Shown here in pieces: positions 27,408-35,919 of a stretch of 64,000 nucleotides of DNA (within the stretch, counting starts at the first letter, position 1; every line of letters starts with the position of its first letter). The notes beneath the pieces were generated by a model, which saw only the letters and a list, made by a program, of their open reading frames with translations, ran no database searches and was not told where the DNA came from. The position numbers and the translations under genes were made by a program. Source of the stretch: Microbacterium esteraromaticum (GTDB lineage: Bacteria > Actinomycetota > Actinomycetes > Actinomycetales > Microbacteriaceae); assembly GCF_017303215.1 (NCBI RefSeq), contig NZ_JAEMWU010000001.1, forward strand, positions 1,798,001 through 1,862,000, given 5' to 3'.

Positions 27408-27887
27408 CTACGACCGGGTGATCGGCTCTCCACCGGCATCGCGCGGACGCACCGGGTGGTCGCTGAGGATCGATACGCGGTTGAACATGTTGATCGTCAG
27501 CGCCACCCACTCGGCGGCGACGAACGCCTCGTCGCCCAGCGTGTGCTGTGCGCCCGAGAGGTCGGCCTTGAGCTCTTCGCTCAACGGCAGGCGGGTGGCG
27601 GCCTCGGCGACCGCCAGCGCGGCGCGCTCACGCTCGGAGTACAGCGCCGACTCGCGCCACGCGGGCAGCAGATCGAGGCGCTGCTGCACGATGCCGGCGC
27701 CGCGTGCTTCGCGCGAGTGCAGATCGAGGCAGAACGCGCAGGCGTTGAGCTGCGAGACCCGCACCTTGATCAGCTCGGCCTCCTGCAGGGTCAGTCCCAG
27801 CCGTTCCGCCTCCTCGGCGATGGCCGCCGAATACGCGGATGCTGCCTTCCAGGCCGCGGGGGACGCCTTGTCGAGGTACGGGCGCAT
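27408..27887 (-). CDS. AhpD/carboxymuconolactone decarboxylase-like protein
   Basis: 159 residues. The redox motif LNACAFCLDLHSREAR (CxxC-x3-H, about residue 50) marks the AhpD-like branch, which reduces peroxiredoxins or acts as a general thiol peroxidase. Helices before and after (EAELIKVRVSQ, WVALTINMFNRVSI) fit the fold. ATG at 27887 preceded by AAGGAGA; a slightly longer frame to 27905 lacks such a site. It lies 39 bases downstream of the Lrp-family gene on the same strand and may share its transcript. Confidence 0.87.
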   Translation of the reverse strand: MRPYLDKASPAAWKAASAYSAAIAEEAERLGLTLQEAELIKVRVSQLNACAFCLDLHSREARGAGIVQQRLDLLPAWRESALYSERERAALAVAEAATRLPLSEELKADLSGAQHTLGDEAFVAAEWVALTINMFNRVSILSDHPVRPRDAGGEPITRS

Positions 27888-27926
27888 GCTCTCTCCTTGA
27901 ATCATGAGGGGGTCAACAGCATCCGA

Positions 27927-28418
27927 TCACATTCCGGGGCGCGGCACGACTCCGGCGCCTTCGCGCAACTCGAACACCAGTTGTGTCTCGGTCGCGCGCA
28001 CGACGTCGTGCACGGTGATCCGCTCGAGCACGATGTCGCGCAGCGCGGCGGCATCCGACACCGCCACGTGCACGATGAAGTCGTCCGCACCCGCGATGTG
28101 AAACACCTGCAGCACGCCCGTCGTCGCTGTGAGTGCGTCGAACAGCGCCTCGACACCGATCTTGTTGTGGTTGCCGAGCCGAACACGGATCATCGCCTGC
28201 ACCGGCGCGCCCACGGCGGCCGGATCGATGTGCGGCCGCGGCGGCGAGACCACGCCCCGCGCGCGCAGCGTGCGCAGCCGGAACGCGCATGTGGATGCCG
28301 GAATGCCGACGATCGCGGCGAGTTCCTTCACTGAGGCTTCGGGATGTTCGACGAGGGCGCCGAGGATGCGCAGGTCGAGCGCGTCGACACCGCTGTCCGG
28401 CCGCTGTGCTGTGGCCAA
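27927..28418 (-). CDS. Lrp/AsnC-family transcriptional regulator
   Basis: 163 residues. N-terminal winged helix (LDLRILGALVEHPEASVKELAAIVGI at about 14-39, with recognition helix ASTCAFRLRTLRARGVV), then a C-terminal RAM/ligand domain (about 70-150, FHIAGADDFIVHVAV). Start is a TTG at 28418 preceded by GGGGAG; no better start is seen. Divergent from a Met/Cys gamma-lyase-family enzyme, an arrangement typical of amino-acid-responsive local regulators. A 15-bp palindrome lies between the two. Confidence 0.88.
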   Translation of the reverse strand: MATAQRPDSGVDALDLRILGALVEHPEASVKELAAIVGIPASTCAFRLRTLRARGVVSPPRPHIDPAAVGAPVQAMIRVRLGNHNKIGVEALFDALTATTGVLQVFHIAGADDFIVHVAVSDAAALRDIVLERITVHDVVRATETQLVFELREGAGVVPRPGM

Positions 28419-28444
28419 GTTCGACTCCCCATCCGGATGGTTGG

Positions 28445-28459
28445 TTGCTCAACGAGCAA
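28445..28459. promoter_or_regulatory. 15-bp palindrome, Lrp-type operator candidate
   Basis: TTGCTCAACGAGCAA: 6-bp perfect arms around AAC. The 15-bp length is that of Lrp/AsnC binding sites. Located 27 bases upstream of the regulator start and 72 bases upstream of the divergent enzyme gene. Confidence 0.5.
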
Positions 28460-28531
28460 GATCAGCGCCAGCTTACGCCTCCCTCGACAACCCATCTGGA
28501 AAGGACTGTCGAAACGGCGCACCATAGGGTC

Positions 28532-29722
28532 ATGTCCGACCAGCCGCTGCATCCCGACACCATCGCCGTCCACGCCGGACGCTCCGACTTCGGCGCCCTG
28601 GGCGTGCACGCCGCGCCCATCGACCTGTCGTCGACCAACCCGCTGCCCGACATCCTGCACGGCGGCGACTCGTACGAGTCGATGGCCAACGGCGGGCATC
28701 CGCTGCCTGACGGCGGCAACGTCTACGCGCGACTGTGGAACCCGACCGTCGCGCGGTTCGAAGAGGCGCTGGCCGAACTGGAGCACGCCGAGGCGTCTGT
28801 CGCGTTCGCTTCGGGGATGGCCGCAACCACGGCGGCCGTGCTGGCGCACACCACGGGTGCGGGTAAGAGCCACATCGTGGCGGTGCGCCCGCTCTACGGT
28901 GGCACCGACCACCTGCTGGCCACCGGACTGCTCGGTGCTGAAGTGACCTTCTGCGATGAGAACGCCGTCGCCGCCAGCATCCGCCCCGAGACGGGCCTGG
29001 TCGTGCTCGAGACACCCGCCAACCCCACGCTGGAACTCGCCGATATCGCCGCCGTCGTCGCCCAGGCGGGCGATGTCCCGGTGATGGTCGATAACACCTT
29101 CGCCACACCGCTGCTGCAGAACCCGCTCGATCTGGGGGCGGCGATGTCGCTGCACAGCGCCACGAAGTACATCGGCGGTCACGGCGACGTGATCGCGGGC
29201 GTCATCGCGTGCTCTGAAGAGACGGCCGCGGCGCTCCGCCGGGTCCGTGCCATCACCGGAGCGCTGCTGCATCCGCTGGGGGCCTACCTGCTGCACCGCG
29301 GACTGCCCACCCTGCCCGTGCGCATGCAGACCCAGCAGGCCGCGGCCCGTGCGATCGCACTGCGCCTCAAAGACAACCCGGCCGTTCTCGAGGTGCGCTA
29401 CCCCGAGTTCGACGACACACGCGGCCTGATCGGCCGTCAGATGCGCGGAGGCGGCGCCATGGTCGCCATCCGGCTCGCCGGTGGATACGCGGCGGCCGAG
29501 GCGGTCACCGGTGCTGTGCGCCTGTTCACGCACGCCGTCTCGCTGGGTGGCGTCGACTCGCTCATCCAGCATCCGGCGGCGCTCACGCACCGACCCGTCG
29601 CGCCCGAGGCGCGGCCCGGTGCCGACATCGTGCGCCTGTCGATCGGGCTCGAGAACGTCGACGATCTGATCGCCGATCTCGAACAGGCGCTCGTCAAGGC
29701 GCCCGCGGTCGCCGCCGTCTGA
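28532..29722 (+). CDS. PLP trans-sulfuration enzyme (Met gamma-lyase / cystathionine gamma-lyase family)
   Basis: 396 residues of the Cys/Met metabolism PLP family. Motifs: YARLWNPTVARFEEALAELE, SVAFASGMAATTA, VDNTFATPLLQNPL, and the PLP lysine in LHSATKYIGGHGDVIAG (about residue 211). C-terminal SLGGVDSLIQHPAALTH and RLSIGLENVDDLIADL complete it. The sequence alone does not separate gamma-lyase from gamma-synthase; the divergent Lrp-type regulator favours amino-acid-responsive catabolism (inference). ATG at 28532. Confidence 0.9.
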   Translation: MSDQPLHPDTIAVHAGRSDFGALGVHAAPIDLSSTNPLPDILHGGDSYESMANGGHPLPDGGNVYARLWNPTVARFEEALAELEHAEASVAFASGMAATTAAVLAHTTGAGKSHIVAVRPLYGGTDHLLATGLLGAEVTFCDENAVAASIRPETGLVVLETPANPTLELADIAAVVAQAGDVPVMVDNTFATPLLQNPLDLGAAMSLHSATKYIGGHGDVIAGVIACSEETAAALRRVRAITGALLHPLGAYLLHRGLPTLPVRMQTQQAAARAIALRLKDNPAVLEVRYPEFDDTRGLIGRQMRGGGAMVAIRLAGGYAAAEAVTGAVRLFTHAVSLGGVDSLIQHPAALTHRPVAPEARPGADIVRLSIGLENVDDLIADLEQALVKAPAVAAV

Positions 29723-29763
29723 GCGCGACCGTGGCGCGTTCCATGACGTGACACGATGGATGC

Positions 29764-32241
29764 ATGAGCTCCGCCAACCTCACCAGGGAAGAGACCGCCC
29801 ACCGCGCAGCGTCGATCACGCTGCGGGAGGTGCGCGTCGAACTCGACCTCACCGGCGCGCCCGAACAGGCGCGAACCGGATTCCCGACCGTGACGACCCT
29901 GACTTTCGACGCCCGAGAGAACTCGACCTGGCTCGACTTCATCGGTGAAGCGGTCACCTCGGTCACGGTCAACGGCGAGCAGCGCGAGGTGCGGTACGAC
30001 GGTGCGCGCATCGAGCTCGACGGACTGTCCGACAGCAACACAGTGCGCGTCGAAGCGATCGCGACGTACAGTCGCTCCGGCGAGGGTATGCACCGCTTTC
30101 AGGACCCCGTCGACGGCCAGACCTACCTGTACACGCAGTACGAGCCGGCCGACTCGCGCCGGGTGATGGCCTGCTTCGAACAGCCCGACATGAAGGCCGC
30201 CTTCACGTTCGAGGTGTCGGCTCCCGCGGGGTGGCAGGTACTGTCGAACCAGTCTCCGGTGACCGTGACCGAGGGCATCGGGGTGCAGAGCGTCGAGTTC
30301 GCACCGACGCTCCCCATCTCCAGCTACATCACCTCGGTCGCCGCCGGTCCGTACGCGCGGATCGACGCGGAGTGGACCCGTGGCGAGCAGCGCATCGCAC
30401 TCGGCGTGCTGTGCCGCGCATCGCTGCTCGAACATCTCGAGTCCGACGACGTGATCGAGGTCACCCAGCAGGGTCTTGATTTCTTCACGGATGCGTTCGC
30501 CTACCCCTATCCGTGGGGCAAGTACGACCAGATCTTCGTACCCGAGTACAACCTCGGAGCCATGGAGAACCCCGGGCTGGTGACGTTCACTGAGGCCTAC
30601 ATCCACCGCGGCGCACCCACCGACGCGCAGCGCGGTGGTCGCGCGAACACGATCCTGCATGAGATGGCGCACATGTGGTTCGGCGACCTCGTCACCATGC
30701 GGTGGTGGGACGACCTGTGGCTCAAAGAGTCGTTCGCCGACTACATGGGGGCACACGCATCGGCCGCCGCGACGCGGTACGACGATGCCTGGGTGCGCTT
30801 CGCCGCCAACCGCAAGGCCTGGGCCTACCAGCAGGATCAGCTGCCCACGACGCATCCGATCGTCGCTGACATCGCCGACCTCGAGGCCGCGAAGCTCAAC
30901 TTCGATGGCATCACGTACGCCAAGGGCGCCTCGGTGCTCAAGCAGCTCGTGGCATTCGTCGGCGAAGAGCACTTCTTCGAGGGGGCGCGCCGTTACTTCG
31001 CCGCGCACGCCTTCGGCAACACAACACTCGAGGACCTGCTCGTGCAGCTGGAGGAGGTCTCGGGTCGCGACGTGCGCAGCTGGTCGCGTGCGTGGTTGCA
31101 GACCAGCGGAATGTCGACCCTCTGGTTGGAGACCGCGCCCGACGGCTCGCGGGTGCTCGTGCAGAGCGACCCGCGCCCGCATCGTCTTCGCGTCGGACTC
31201 TATGACCTCGTCGAGGGGCGGCTCACGCGCCGCGAGATCGTCGAACTCGACATCGTCGACGAGTCCACGCCCGTGAGCTTCCCGAACGCTGACCTGGTGC
31301 TGCTCAACGACGACGACCTCACGTACGCGAAGGCGCGGCTCGACGAGCGTTCGTTGGATGCTGTCGAACAGGCGCTCTCGACGCTCGAACCGTTGCCGCG
31401 CGCGCTCGTGTGGTCGTCGCTGTGGAACGCCGCACGCGACGGCGAGCTTTCCGTTGAACGGTATCTGCGGATCGTCGCTGCGCACGCGCCGGCGGAGCAC
31501 AACGGTGGCCTTCTCGCCGGCGTACTCGCCAACACCGCCTATGCCATCGGTCACTACGTGCCGGACGCGCGGCGCCCTCAGCAGCGTCGGGAATGGCTCG
31601 ACACGACGTGGGAGGCTCTCACCGCGGCAGATCCGGGAAGCGACGCACAGCAGTCCTGGGCGCGGGCTTTCGCCTCGGCGTCTGCGTACGATGACGCCCG
31701 CGCCGCGCAGGCCAGGGCCATCCTCGAAGGTGACGCACCCGAGGGGCTGCCGGTCGATCCGGACCTGCGCTGGGCGCTGCTGACAGCGCTGAGCACGACG
31801 GGCAACGCGGCGGGGGAGGACATCGAAGCCGAACTCGAGCGAGACGACACCGCGAGCGGACGAACGGCATCGATCCGCGCGCTGTGGTCGAAGCCTGTCA
31901 TCGAGTCGCGCACCGCCGCATGGCACTCCGCGTGGGAGGACCACGAGCTCAGCAACGATCACTTGAGCGCCACGATCGACGGGGTGCAGGCGGGTGGCCG
32001 ACGCGACCTTGTCAGCGCGCTCGATGCCGGCTACTTCGAGCGCATCCTGCCGGCCTGGCAGGAGCGCAGCATCGAGATCGCGCGGCGTCTCGTGATCGGT
32101 CTGTTCCCGGCGTCTGACTCGCTCGACGACGTCGACGCGTGGCTCGAGGCTCACCCGGCGGCGCCCGCATCACTGCGGCGGCTCGTGATCGAGCAGCGCG
32201 ACGGCCTCGCGCGCGATCTGCGCGTGCGCGCCGCGCAGTAG
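29764..32241 (+). CDS. pepN: Aminopeptidase N (M1 zinc peptidase)
   Basis: 825 residues, within the actinobacterial M1 range of about 850. Substrate motif GAMENPGLV (about 262), zinc site HEMAHMWFGDL followed 18 residues later by the third ligand in LKESFADYMG, and the proton donor Tyr in FDGITYAKGASVL. The C-terminal ERAP1-like helical domain covers about 510-820. Removes N-terminal residues from peptides in the cytoplasm. ATG at 29764. Ends six bases before a convergent MBL gene. Confidence 0.96.
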   Translation: MSSANLTREETAHRAASITLREVRVELDLTGAPEQARTGFPTVTTLTFDARENSTWLDFIGEAVTSVTVNGEQREVRYDGARIELDGLSDSNTVRVEAIATYSRSGEGMHRFQDPVDGQTYLYTQYEPADSRRVMACFEQPDMKAAFTFEVSAPAGWQVLSNQSPVTVTEGIGVQSVEFAPTLPISSYITSVAAGPYARIDAEWTRGEQRIALGVLCRASLLEHLESDDVIEVTQQGLDFFTDAFAYPYPWGKYDQIFVPEYNLGAMENPGLVTFTEAYIHRGAPTDAQRGGRANTILHEMAHMWFGDLVTMRWWDDLWLKESFADYMGAHASAAATRYDDAWVRFAANRKAWAYQQDQLPTTHPIVADIADLEAAKLNFDGITYAKGASVLKQLVAFVGEEHFFEGARRYFAAHAFGNTTLEDLLVQLEEVSGRDVRSWSRAWLQTSGMSTLWLETAPDGSRVLVQSDPRPHRLRVGLYDLVEGRLTRREIVELDIVDESTPVSFPNADLVLLNDDDLTYAKARLDERSLDAVEQALSTLEPLPRALVWSSLWNAARDGELSVERYLRIVAAHAPAEHNGGLLAGVLANTAYAIGHYVPDARRPQQRREWLDTTWEALTAADPGSDAQQSWARAFASASAYDDARAAQARAILEGDAPEGLPVDPDLRWALLTALSTTGNAAGEDIEAELERDDTASGRTASIRALWSKPVIESRTAAWHSAWEDHELSNDHLSATIDGVQAGGRRDLVSALDAGYFERILPAWQERSIEIARRLVIGLFPASDSLDDVDAWLEAHPAAPASLRRLVIEQRDGLARDLRVRAAQ

Positions 32242-32246
32242 CGTCG

Positions 32247-32882
32247 TCAGGCGTCGACGGACATCCCGGGATCGAGGTCGTAGAACTCCCCGTTGTGCTG
32301 CTCGGTGGCCCAACGCAGTCGCTCGCGGTGCATGTTGCGCCCGATCGTCGACAGCGTCATGTCATGGGTGCCGAAGCAGCGCCGGGGAGCGACAGCGAGC
32401 ACGAAGTCCATTGCCTCGCCGATCTTGAGCCAGGGCGCTCCGAGGGGTGCGGCGAGCATATCGACGGCGACGTCGTCGGGGAGAGCGTACGAGTCGCCGG
32501 GATAGTAGAACGTGTCGTTGACGAGCACCCCAAGGTTCTCGATCGTGGGGAGCGACGAGTGGATCACCGCGTGCTCCCCTCCGAAGAAGCGCAACGAGAA
32601 CGCGCCGACCGCGTACGTCTGGCCGGGGGCAACAGTCGTCACGAGGTGGTCGGCGGCCGCGGCGACGGCTGCCGTGCTGAAGATCGGCGTGCCGGGAGCC
32701 GCCTGCAGGATCCGATCCAGGTGCACCGCAGTCCAATGATCTGGGTGCTCATGAGTGATGATGACGCCGACGACATCCGACAGGCCGTCCAGGGGAGCGG
32801 TGAATGCTCCCGGGTCGATCAGCAGGGTCTGGCCGTCGTGCTCCAGGCGCAGCGCGGCGTGCTCGTGTCTGGTGATGCGCAT
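32247..32882 (-). CDS. MBL-fold metallo-hydrolase
   Basis: 211 residues with the metallo-beta-lactamase fold. Metal site THEHPDHWT (HxHxDH, about 44-52), later ligands in FFGGEHAVIH, YYPGDSY and CFGTHDMTL. It resembles UlaG/YtnP-like hydrolases; substrate unknown. I take the ATG at 32882. The frame stays open to 33044, but that extension runs through the tRNA-Glu promoter and leader, so it is unlikely; an in-frame ATG at 32924 is the main alternative. Confidence 0.85.
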   Translation of the reverse strand: MRITRHEHAALRLEHDGQTLLIDPGAFTAPLDGLSDVVGVIITHEHPDHWTAVHLDRILQAAPGTPIFSTAAVAAAADHLVTTVAPGQTYAVGAFSLRFFGGEHAVIHSSLPTIENLGVLVNDTFYYPGDSYALPDDVAVDMLAAPLGAPWLKIGEAMDFVLAVAPRRCFGTHDMTLSTIGRNMHRERLRWATEQHNGEFYDLDPGMSVDA

Positions 32883-32965
32883 GCCCGCAGTCAACTCCGA
32901 GTCGCTTCGACAGGCAAGGTTCATCAGTGCGACACGCCCGCGATGCACGGTATTAGGGCCCCGAT

Positions 32966-32995
32966 TTGGATCGCCTGGAATCGTCGTGTCATACT
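32966..32995 (+). promoter_or_regulatory. Promoter of tRNA-Glu
   Basis: TTGGAT (32966-32971) and CATACT (32990-32995), 18-base spacer. A GC hairpin CGGCCCG/CGGGCCG with an A-rich loop (33012-33032) lies in the short leader just before the mature tRNA. Confidence 0.5.
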
Positions 32996-33036
32996 TGAAC
33001 AGTTGCAGGAACGGCCCGGAAAAAACGGGCCGGGAC

Positions 33037-33109
33037 GGCCCCATCGTATAGCGGCCTAGTACGCCGCCCTCTCACGGCGGTAACGCGGGTTCGAATCCCG
33101 CTGGGGTCA
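33037..33109 (+). tRNA. tRNA-Glu (CTC anticodon)
   Basis: 73 bases. Acceptor GGCCCCA (33037-33043) pairs with TGGGGTC (33102-33108), one G-U, discriminator A at 33109; CCA is not encoded. Anticodon stem CCGCC/GGCGG with loop CTCTCAC, anticodon CTC at 33071-33073. T arm has GGTTCGAATCC. Reads GAG. A strong terminator follows. Confidence 0.96.
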
Positions 33110-33115
33110 CAACAC

Positions 33116-33151
33116 GAAGAAAGCCCCCCGATTCATCGGGGGGCTTTCTTC
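33116..33151. terminator. Strong rho-independent terminator, usable on both strands
   Basis: GAAGAAAGCCCCCCGA (33116-33131) and TCGGGGGGCTTTCTTC (33136-33151) are perfect complements around TTCA, with A-rich and T-rich ends on either side. Terminates tRNA-Glu and, from the other strand, the SDR gene. Confidence 0.93.
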
Positions 33152-33160
33152 GTATCCGGA

Positions 33161-33967
33161 TCAGCCGCGGCGCCAGGCGTCGTCGAGAAGGTGCGAGCCG
33201 CCCTGCGGGCCCATCTGCAGCATCCCGCCGTCCACGACCCACTCGGCACCCGTGACGTACGACGCTTCGGGTGAGGCCAGGAACGCGACGACCGCAGCGA
33301 CCTCCTCGGCCTTGCCCGGTCGCCCCAGGGGAACGCCGGGGCGGTGCGTGCGGTCGGCATCGGCCGACGTCATGCCGGTCGCGGGTGTGGCGATCTCGCC
33401 GGGCGCGACCGCATTCGCCGTGATGCCGTGGGCACCGAGCTCTTGCGCGAGGTTCTTGATCAACCCCGACAGGCCGTGCTTGGCGGCGATGTACGCCGAC
33501 AGGCCGACACGCGGCTGCTGCGCATGCACACTCGTCACAGCGATCAGCCGCCCGCCACGACCGGCCGTGACCATGCCACGTGCGGCTGCCTGCAAGCCCG
33601 CGAAGGCACCATCGAGGTTCAACGCGATCGTGTGCCGCCATTCCGCGAGAGGAACATCGAGCACCGGTCTGCGCGCGCTCGCGCCGGCGTTGTTGACGAA
33701 CACATCGAGTCCGCCGAGTTCATCGGTCAGTCGGTCGATCACTCCCGCGACCCGGTCGAGATCGGTCGCGTCGAAGCGTGACACGGCCGCGCGGCGGCCG
33801 CGCTCTCGCACCGCCGCCGCGGTCCGCTGCGCCCCGGTCTCGTCGCTGTGCCACGTGATGCCGACATCCATGCCCGCGTCGGCGAGGGCGATGGCCGTCG
33901 CCGCGCCGATGCCCGAGTCGGATGCTGTCACGATCGCCCGCCGTGGCGAGAAGAGCTGCGCTGCCAT
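33161..33967 (-). CDS. SDR-family oxidoreductase
   Basis: 268-residue short-chain dehydrogenase. The cofactor loop reads AIVTASDSGIG, so the usual first Gly of TGxxxGIG is changed (ASDSGIG); NNAG (about 91), catalytic Ser in VTSVHAQ and YIAAKHG (YxxxK, about 156-160) are intact. C-terminal PGEIATPATGM and YVTGAEWVVDGGM fit glucose-1-dehydrogenase-like SDRs. Substrate unknown. Ends at the bidirectional terminator behind tRNA-Glu. Confidence 0.9.
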   Translation of the reverse strand: MAAQLFSPRRAIVTASDSGIGAATAIALADAGMDVGITWHSDETGAQRTAAAVRERGRRAAVSRFDATDLDRVAGVIDRLTDELGGLDVFVNNAGASARRPVLDVPLAEWRHTIALNLDGAFAGLQAAARGMVTAGRGGRLIAVTSVHAQQPRVGLSAYIAAKHGLSGLIKNLAQELGAHGITANAVAPGEIATPATGMTSADADRTHRPGVPLGRPGKAEEVAAVVAFLASPEASYVTGAEWVVDGGMLQMGPQGGSHLLDDAWRRG

Positions 33968-34045
33968 GGGGGAACGCTACCGAAGCGCGCGCCCGGGGGA
34001 TAGGGCCGCGCGCCCCGCCGCGTGAAAACGCGGCGGGGCATCGCA

Positions 34046-35143
34046 TCACGCGGACTCGGTTGCGGAGTCCGCCTTCTCGCCGGTCGCCGCGCGTGTCCGC
34101 CGACGCCGCAGCGCCCACCAGATCAGCAGGCCCGCCACGCCGACGATCGCCAGCCACGGCAGGATGAAGCCGAACGCCACCACGATCGCGTTGAGCGAGA
34201 CGATCAGGCCGTTCCAGCCGGCGATCAGACCGTCCACGAATCCAGCCGGGTCAGCGGTCGTCCGGGGCGTCTCGGTCAGTGAGATCGACACCGTGGCCAT
34301 CGTCACCTGCTCATCGAGACCCTTCAGCTGCTGCTCATAGCTCTCCAGCTGCGCCTGGCGCTCGCTGAGCGCGGACTCCGCAGCGATCAGATCGCCCACC
34401 GAACCGGACTGCGCCATCAGCTCGGTGAGACGCTCGACCGAGGCGCGAGCGGCATCCGCCCTGGCCTGCAGGTCGACGACCACCGAAGTCACGTCCTGCC
34501 GCGACACCGACGAGCGCAGCACCTCGCCCTCATCACCCAGAGCCTCCATGACGGCGGTGAGGTCCTCGGCGGGAACGCGGATGCTGATCCAGCCGTTCCC
34601 TCCGAAGCTCGGCATTCCCGGCTCGGTCATGGCAGCATCCGGCGACATCCCGACATCCGTCGCCTCGACGTACCCGCCGTACTCAGCCGCCAGCGCACCG
34701 ATCGATTCCACCGACGCGCCGACATCGGTCACCTGCAGGCCGATATCGGCCATCGAGATGATCTCGCGGCCGTCCGTCGCCATGTCAGCCGACCCCGCCG
34801 CGGAGTCCATGGACTCCATGGCGGCATCCGACGCCACCATCTCATCGGTCGCTGCAACCGGTCCTTCCTGCCAGCCCGCATCATCAGACATGGATTCGTT
34901 GACCGCCAATGGCGAGACGGCGCTGAGCAACGGGGGAGCGATCAGGATGCCACCGACGAACGCCGCGGCGATGGAGACGCCGGTCACCCAGCGGCGACGG
35001 CGTCGACGCGCGCGATTCATGTCCGTCCGCGGTGCGGGCGCCTCGCGCGGCTCATCGGCGACCTGAGCGAACACCTCGTGCTCGATGCGCGCGATACCGG
35101 CGTCGCTCAGGGGCGGAAGCGTCGGGTTGTCGTTGTCGTTCAT
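34046..35143 (-). CDS. DUF4349 membrane protein, probably linked to the ECF sigma factor
   Basis: 365 residues from the ATG at 35143. The short cytoplasmic N-terminus (about 1-50, PPLSDAGIARIEHEVFAQV) is followed by RRRRRRW and a membrane helix (about 53-75). The external part carries the DUF4349 pattern: two strands with GYVEATDVG and SIRVPAEDL, then a coiled-coil region (about 225-290, rich in Ala, Glu, Leu and Gln). A second membrane helix (about 330-350) precedes a basic tail. Its ATG overlaps the sigma-factor stop (ATGA). By analogy with sigma/anti-sigma pairs it may restrain that sigma factor; the N-terminus is short for a classic anti-sigma domain. Confidence 0.85.
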   Translation of the reverse strand: MNDNDNPTLPPLSDAGIARIEHEVFAQVADEPREAPAPRTDMNRARRRRRRWVTGVSIAAAFVGGILIAPPLLSAVSPLAVNESMSDDAGWQEGPVAATDEMVASDAAMESMDSAAGSADMATDGREIISMADIGLQVTDVGASVESIGALAAEYGGYVEATDVGMSPDAAMTEPGMPSFGGNGWISIRVPAEDLTAVMEALGDEGEVLRSSVSRQDVTSVVVDLQARADAARASVERLTELMAQSGSVGDLIAAESALSERQAQLESYEQQLKGLDEQVTMATVSISLTETPRTTADPAGFVDGLIAGWNGLIVSLNAIVVAFGFILPWLAIVGVAGLLIWWALRRRRTRAATGEKADSATESA

Positions 35144-35694
35144 GCGTCTCTCACTTCCCCCGCAGCACCGCGCAGGCGCGTGCGGACTCGGGAGAGACGG
35201 TTGCGCACGACGGCATGGCTGACACCGAGCTGCTCGGCGGCCGCCTGATAGCTGTAGCCCTCGACGGCGCACAGCGCGAAGATCTTGCGATCCACGTCAT
35301 CGAGCAGGTTCACCTCCGTGGCGATGCGCTCTGCGAGCGTCGCGGTGATGACCTGATCCTCGACGCTCACGGTGTCGGCGACCGTCTCATCGACGGCATC
35401 CGCGGTGTTCCGCCGATCCCGGCGCAGCACGCGCAGGCGATTGGCGGCCTGGAACCGGCAGATGGTCGCCAACCAGGGCAGCAGCGAGTCGTTGACCAGC
35501 TCCAGCCCGGGCAACCGGCGCCACGCCACCACGAACGTCTCCTGGGTGACGTCCTCAGCATCCGCCGGCGATCCGAGGATGCCGTGCGCGATCCAGTACA
35601 CCGGCTTGACATGGGTGCGGAAGATCGCGCGGAAGGCGTCCTGGTCGCCGGATGCGGCTCGTGCCGCCAAGTCGCGGTCGTCGGTGCCCGGCAT
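35140..35694 (-). CDS. ECF-type RNA polymerase sigma factor
   Basis: 184 residues. Region 2 (about 10-80) includes DAFRAIFRTHVKPVYWIAHGIL and DAEDVTQETFVVAWRRL; region 4 (about 120-180) includes YSYQAAAEQLGVSHAVVRNRLSRVR. No region 1 or 3, so group IV. ATG at 35694 behind GGATGGG; a longer frame to 35754 has weaker context. Directs transcription of an unknown stress regulon. Coupled to the DUF4349 membrane protein. The terC riboswitch gene lies divergently upstream. Confidence 0.92.
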   Translation of the reverse strand: MPGTDDRDLAARAASGDQDAFRAIFRTHVKPVYWIAHGILGSPADAEDVTQETFVVAWRRLPGLELVNDSLLPWLATICRFQAANRLRVLRRDRRNTADAVDETVADTVSVEDQVITATLAERIATEVNLLDDVDRKIFALCAVEGYSYQAAAEQLGVSHAVVRNRLSRVRTRLRGAAGEVRDA

Positions 35695-35773
35695 ATCCCA
35701 TCCGATCGTCGTCGTGCAGAACTGTCTCTCACTGACTGAGTGTCGTCGGCGCACTCATCGTCTCAGACTCGGG

Positions 35774-35779
35774 TACGAT
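35774..35779 (+). promoter_or_regulatory. -10 box of the terC riboswitch transcript
   Basis: TACGAT; transcription start would fall at about 35786, two bases before the first riboswitch helix. No clear -35. Confidence 0.5.
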
Positions 35780-35787
35780 CGTTCGAG

Positions 35788-35904
35788 CGAAAGGGAGTAT
35801 CCCGTCTTCGCGCGGATCGTCATCACGAGCACCATCAAAGCTGCTCCGGCCGCGCGACGCACGTCGTGCGGGGAGAGACTTTCGGCTCACGCCATACCCT
35901 TTCG
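35788..35904 (+). promoter_or_regulatory. Manganese riboswitch, yybP-ykoY type
   Basis: P1 is CGAAAGGG (35788-35795) with the complementary CCCTTTCG (35897-35904). Inside are the family's recurring pieces: GGGAGTA right after P1, a GTCATCACGA segment near 35819, CCGGCC, and GGGGAGAGACTTTCGG near 35870-35885. It lies directly upstream of terC, a standard target (Mn2+ efflux or metal handling). The 3' P1 strand can instead pair with the ribosome binding site CGAAAGG (35903-35909), which duplicates the 5' P1 strand, so control is probably at translation initiation. Confidence 0.85.
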
Positions 35905-35919
35905 AAAGGCACTTCGACC

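Noticed and set aside
29437..32154. Minus-strand frame of 905 codons opposite the gamma-lyase and pepN genes
   Set aside because: Composition follows the opposite strand's codon pattern; Arg/Val/His-rich with no domain, and pepN with intact zinc motifs occupies the plus strand. A typical high-GC antisense open frame.
33012..33032. CGGCCCG/CGGGCCG hairpin before tRNA-Glu as a terminator
   Set aside because: It lies between the likely tRNA promoter and the mature tRNA, has an A-rich loop and no T-tract; more likely part of the tRNA leader.
32883..33044. 54-residue N-terminal extension of the MBL hydrolase
   Set aside because: It would run through the tRNA-Glu promoter and leader and begins inside the tRNA; the extension has no fold-like sequence.
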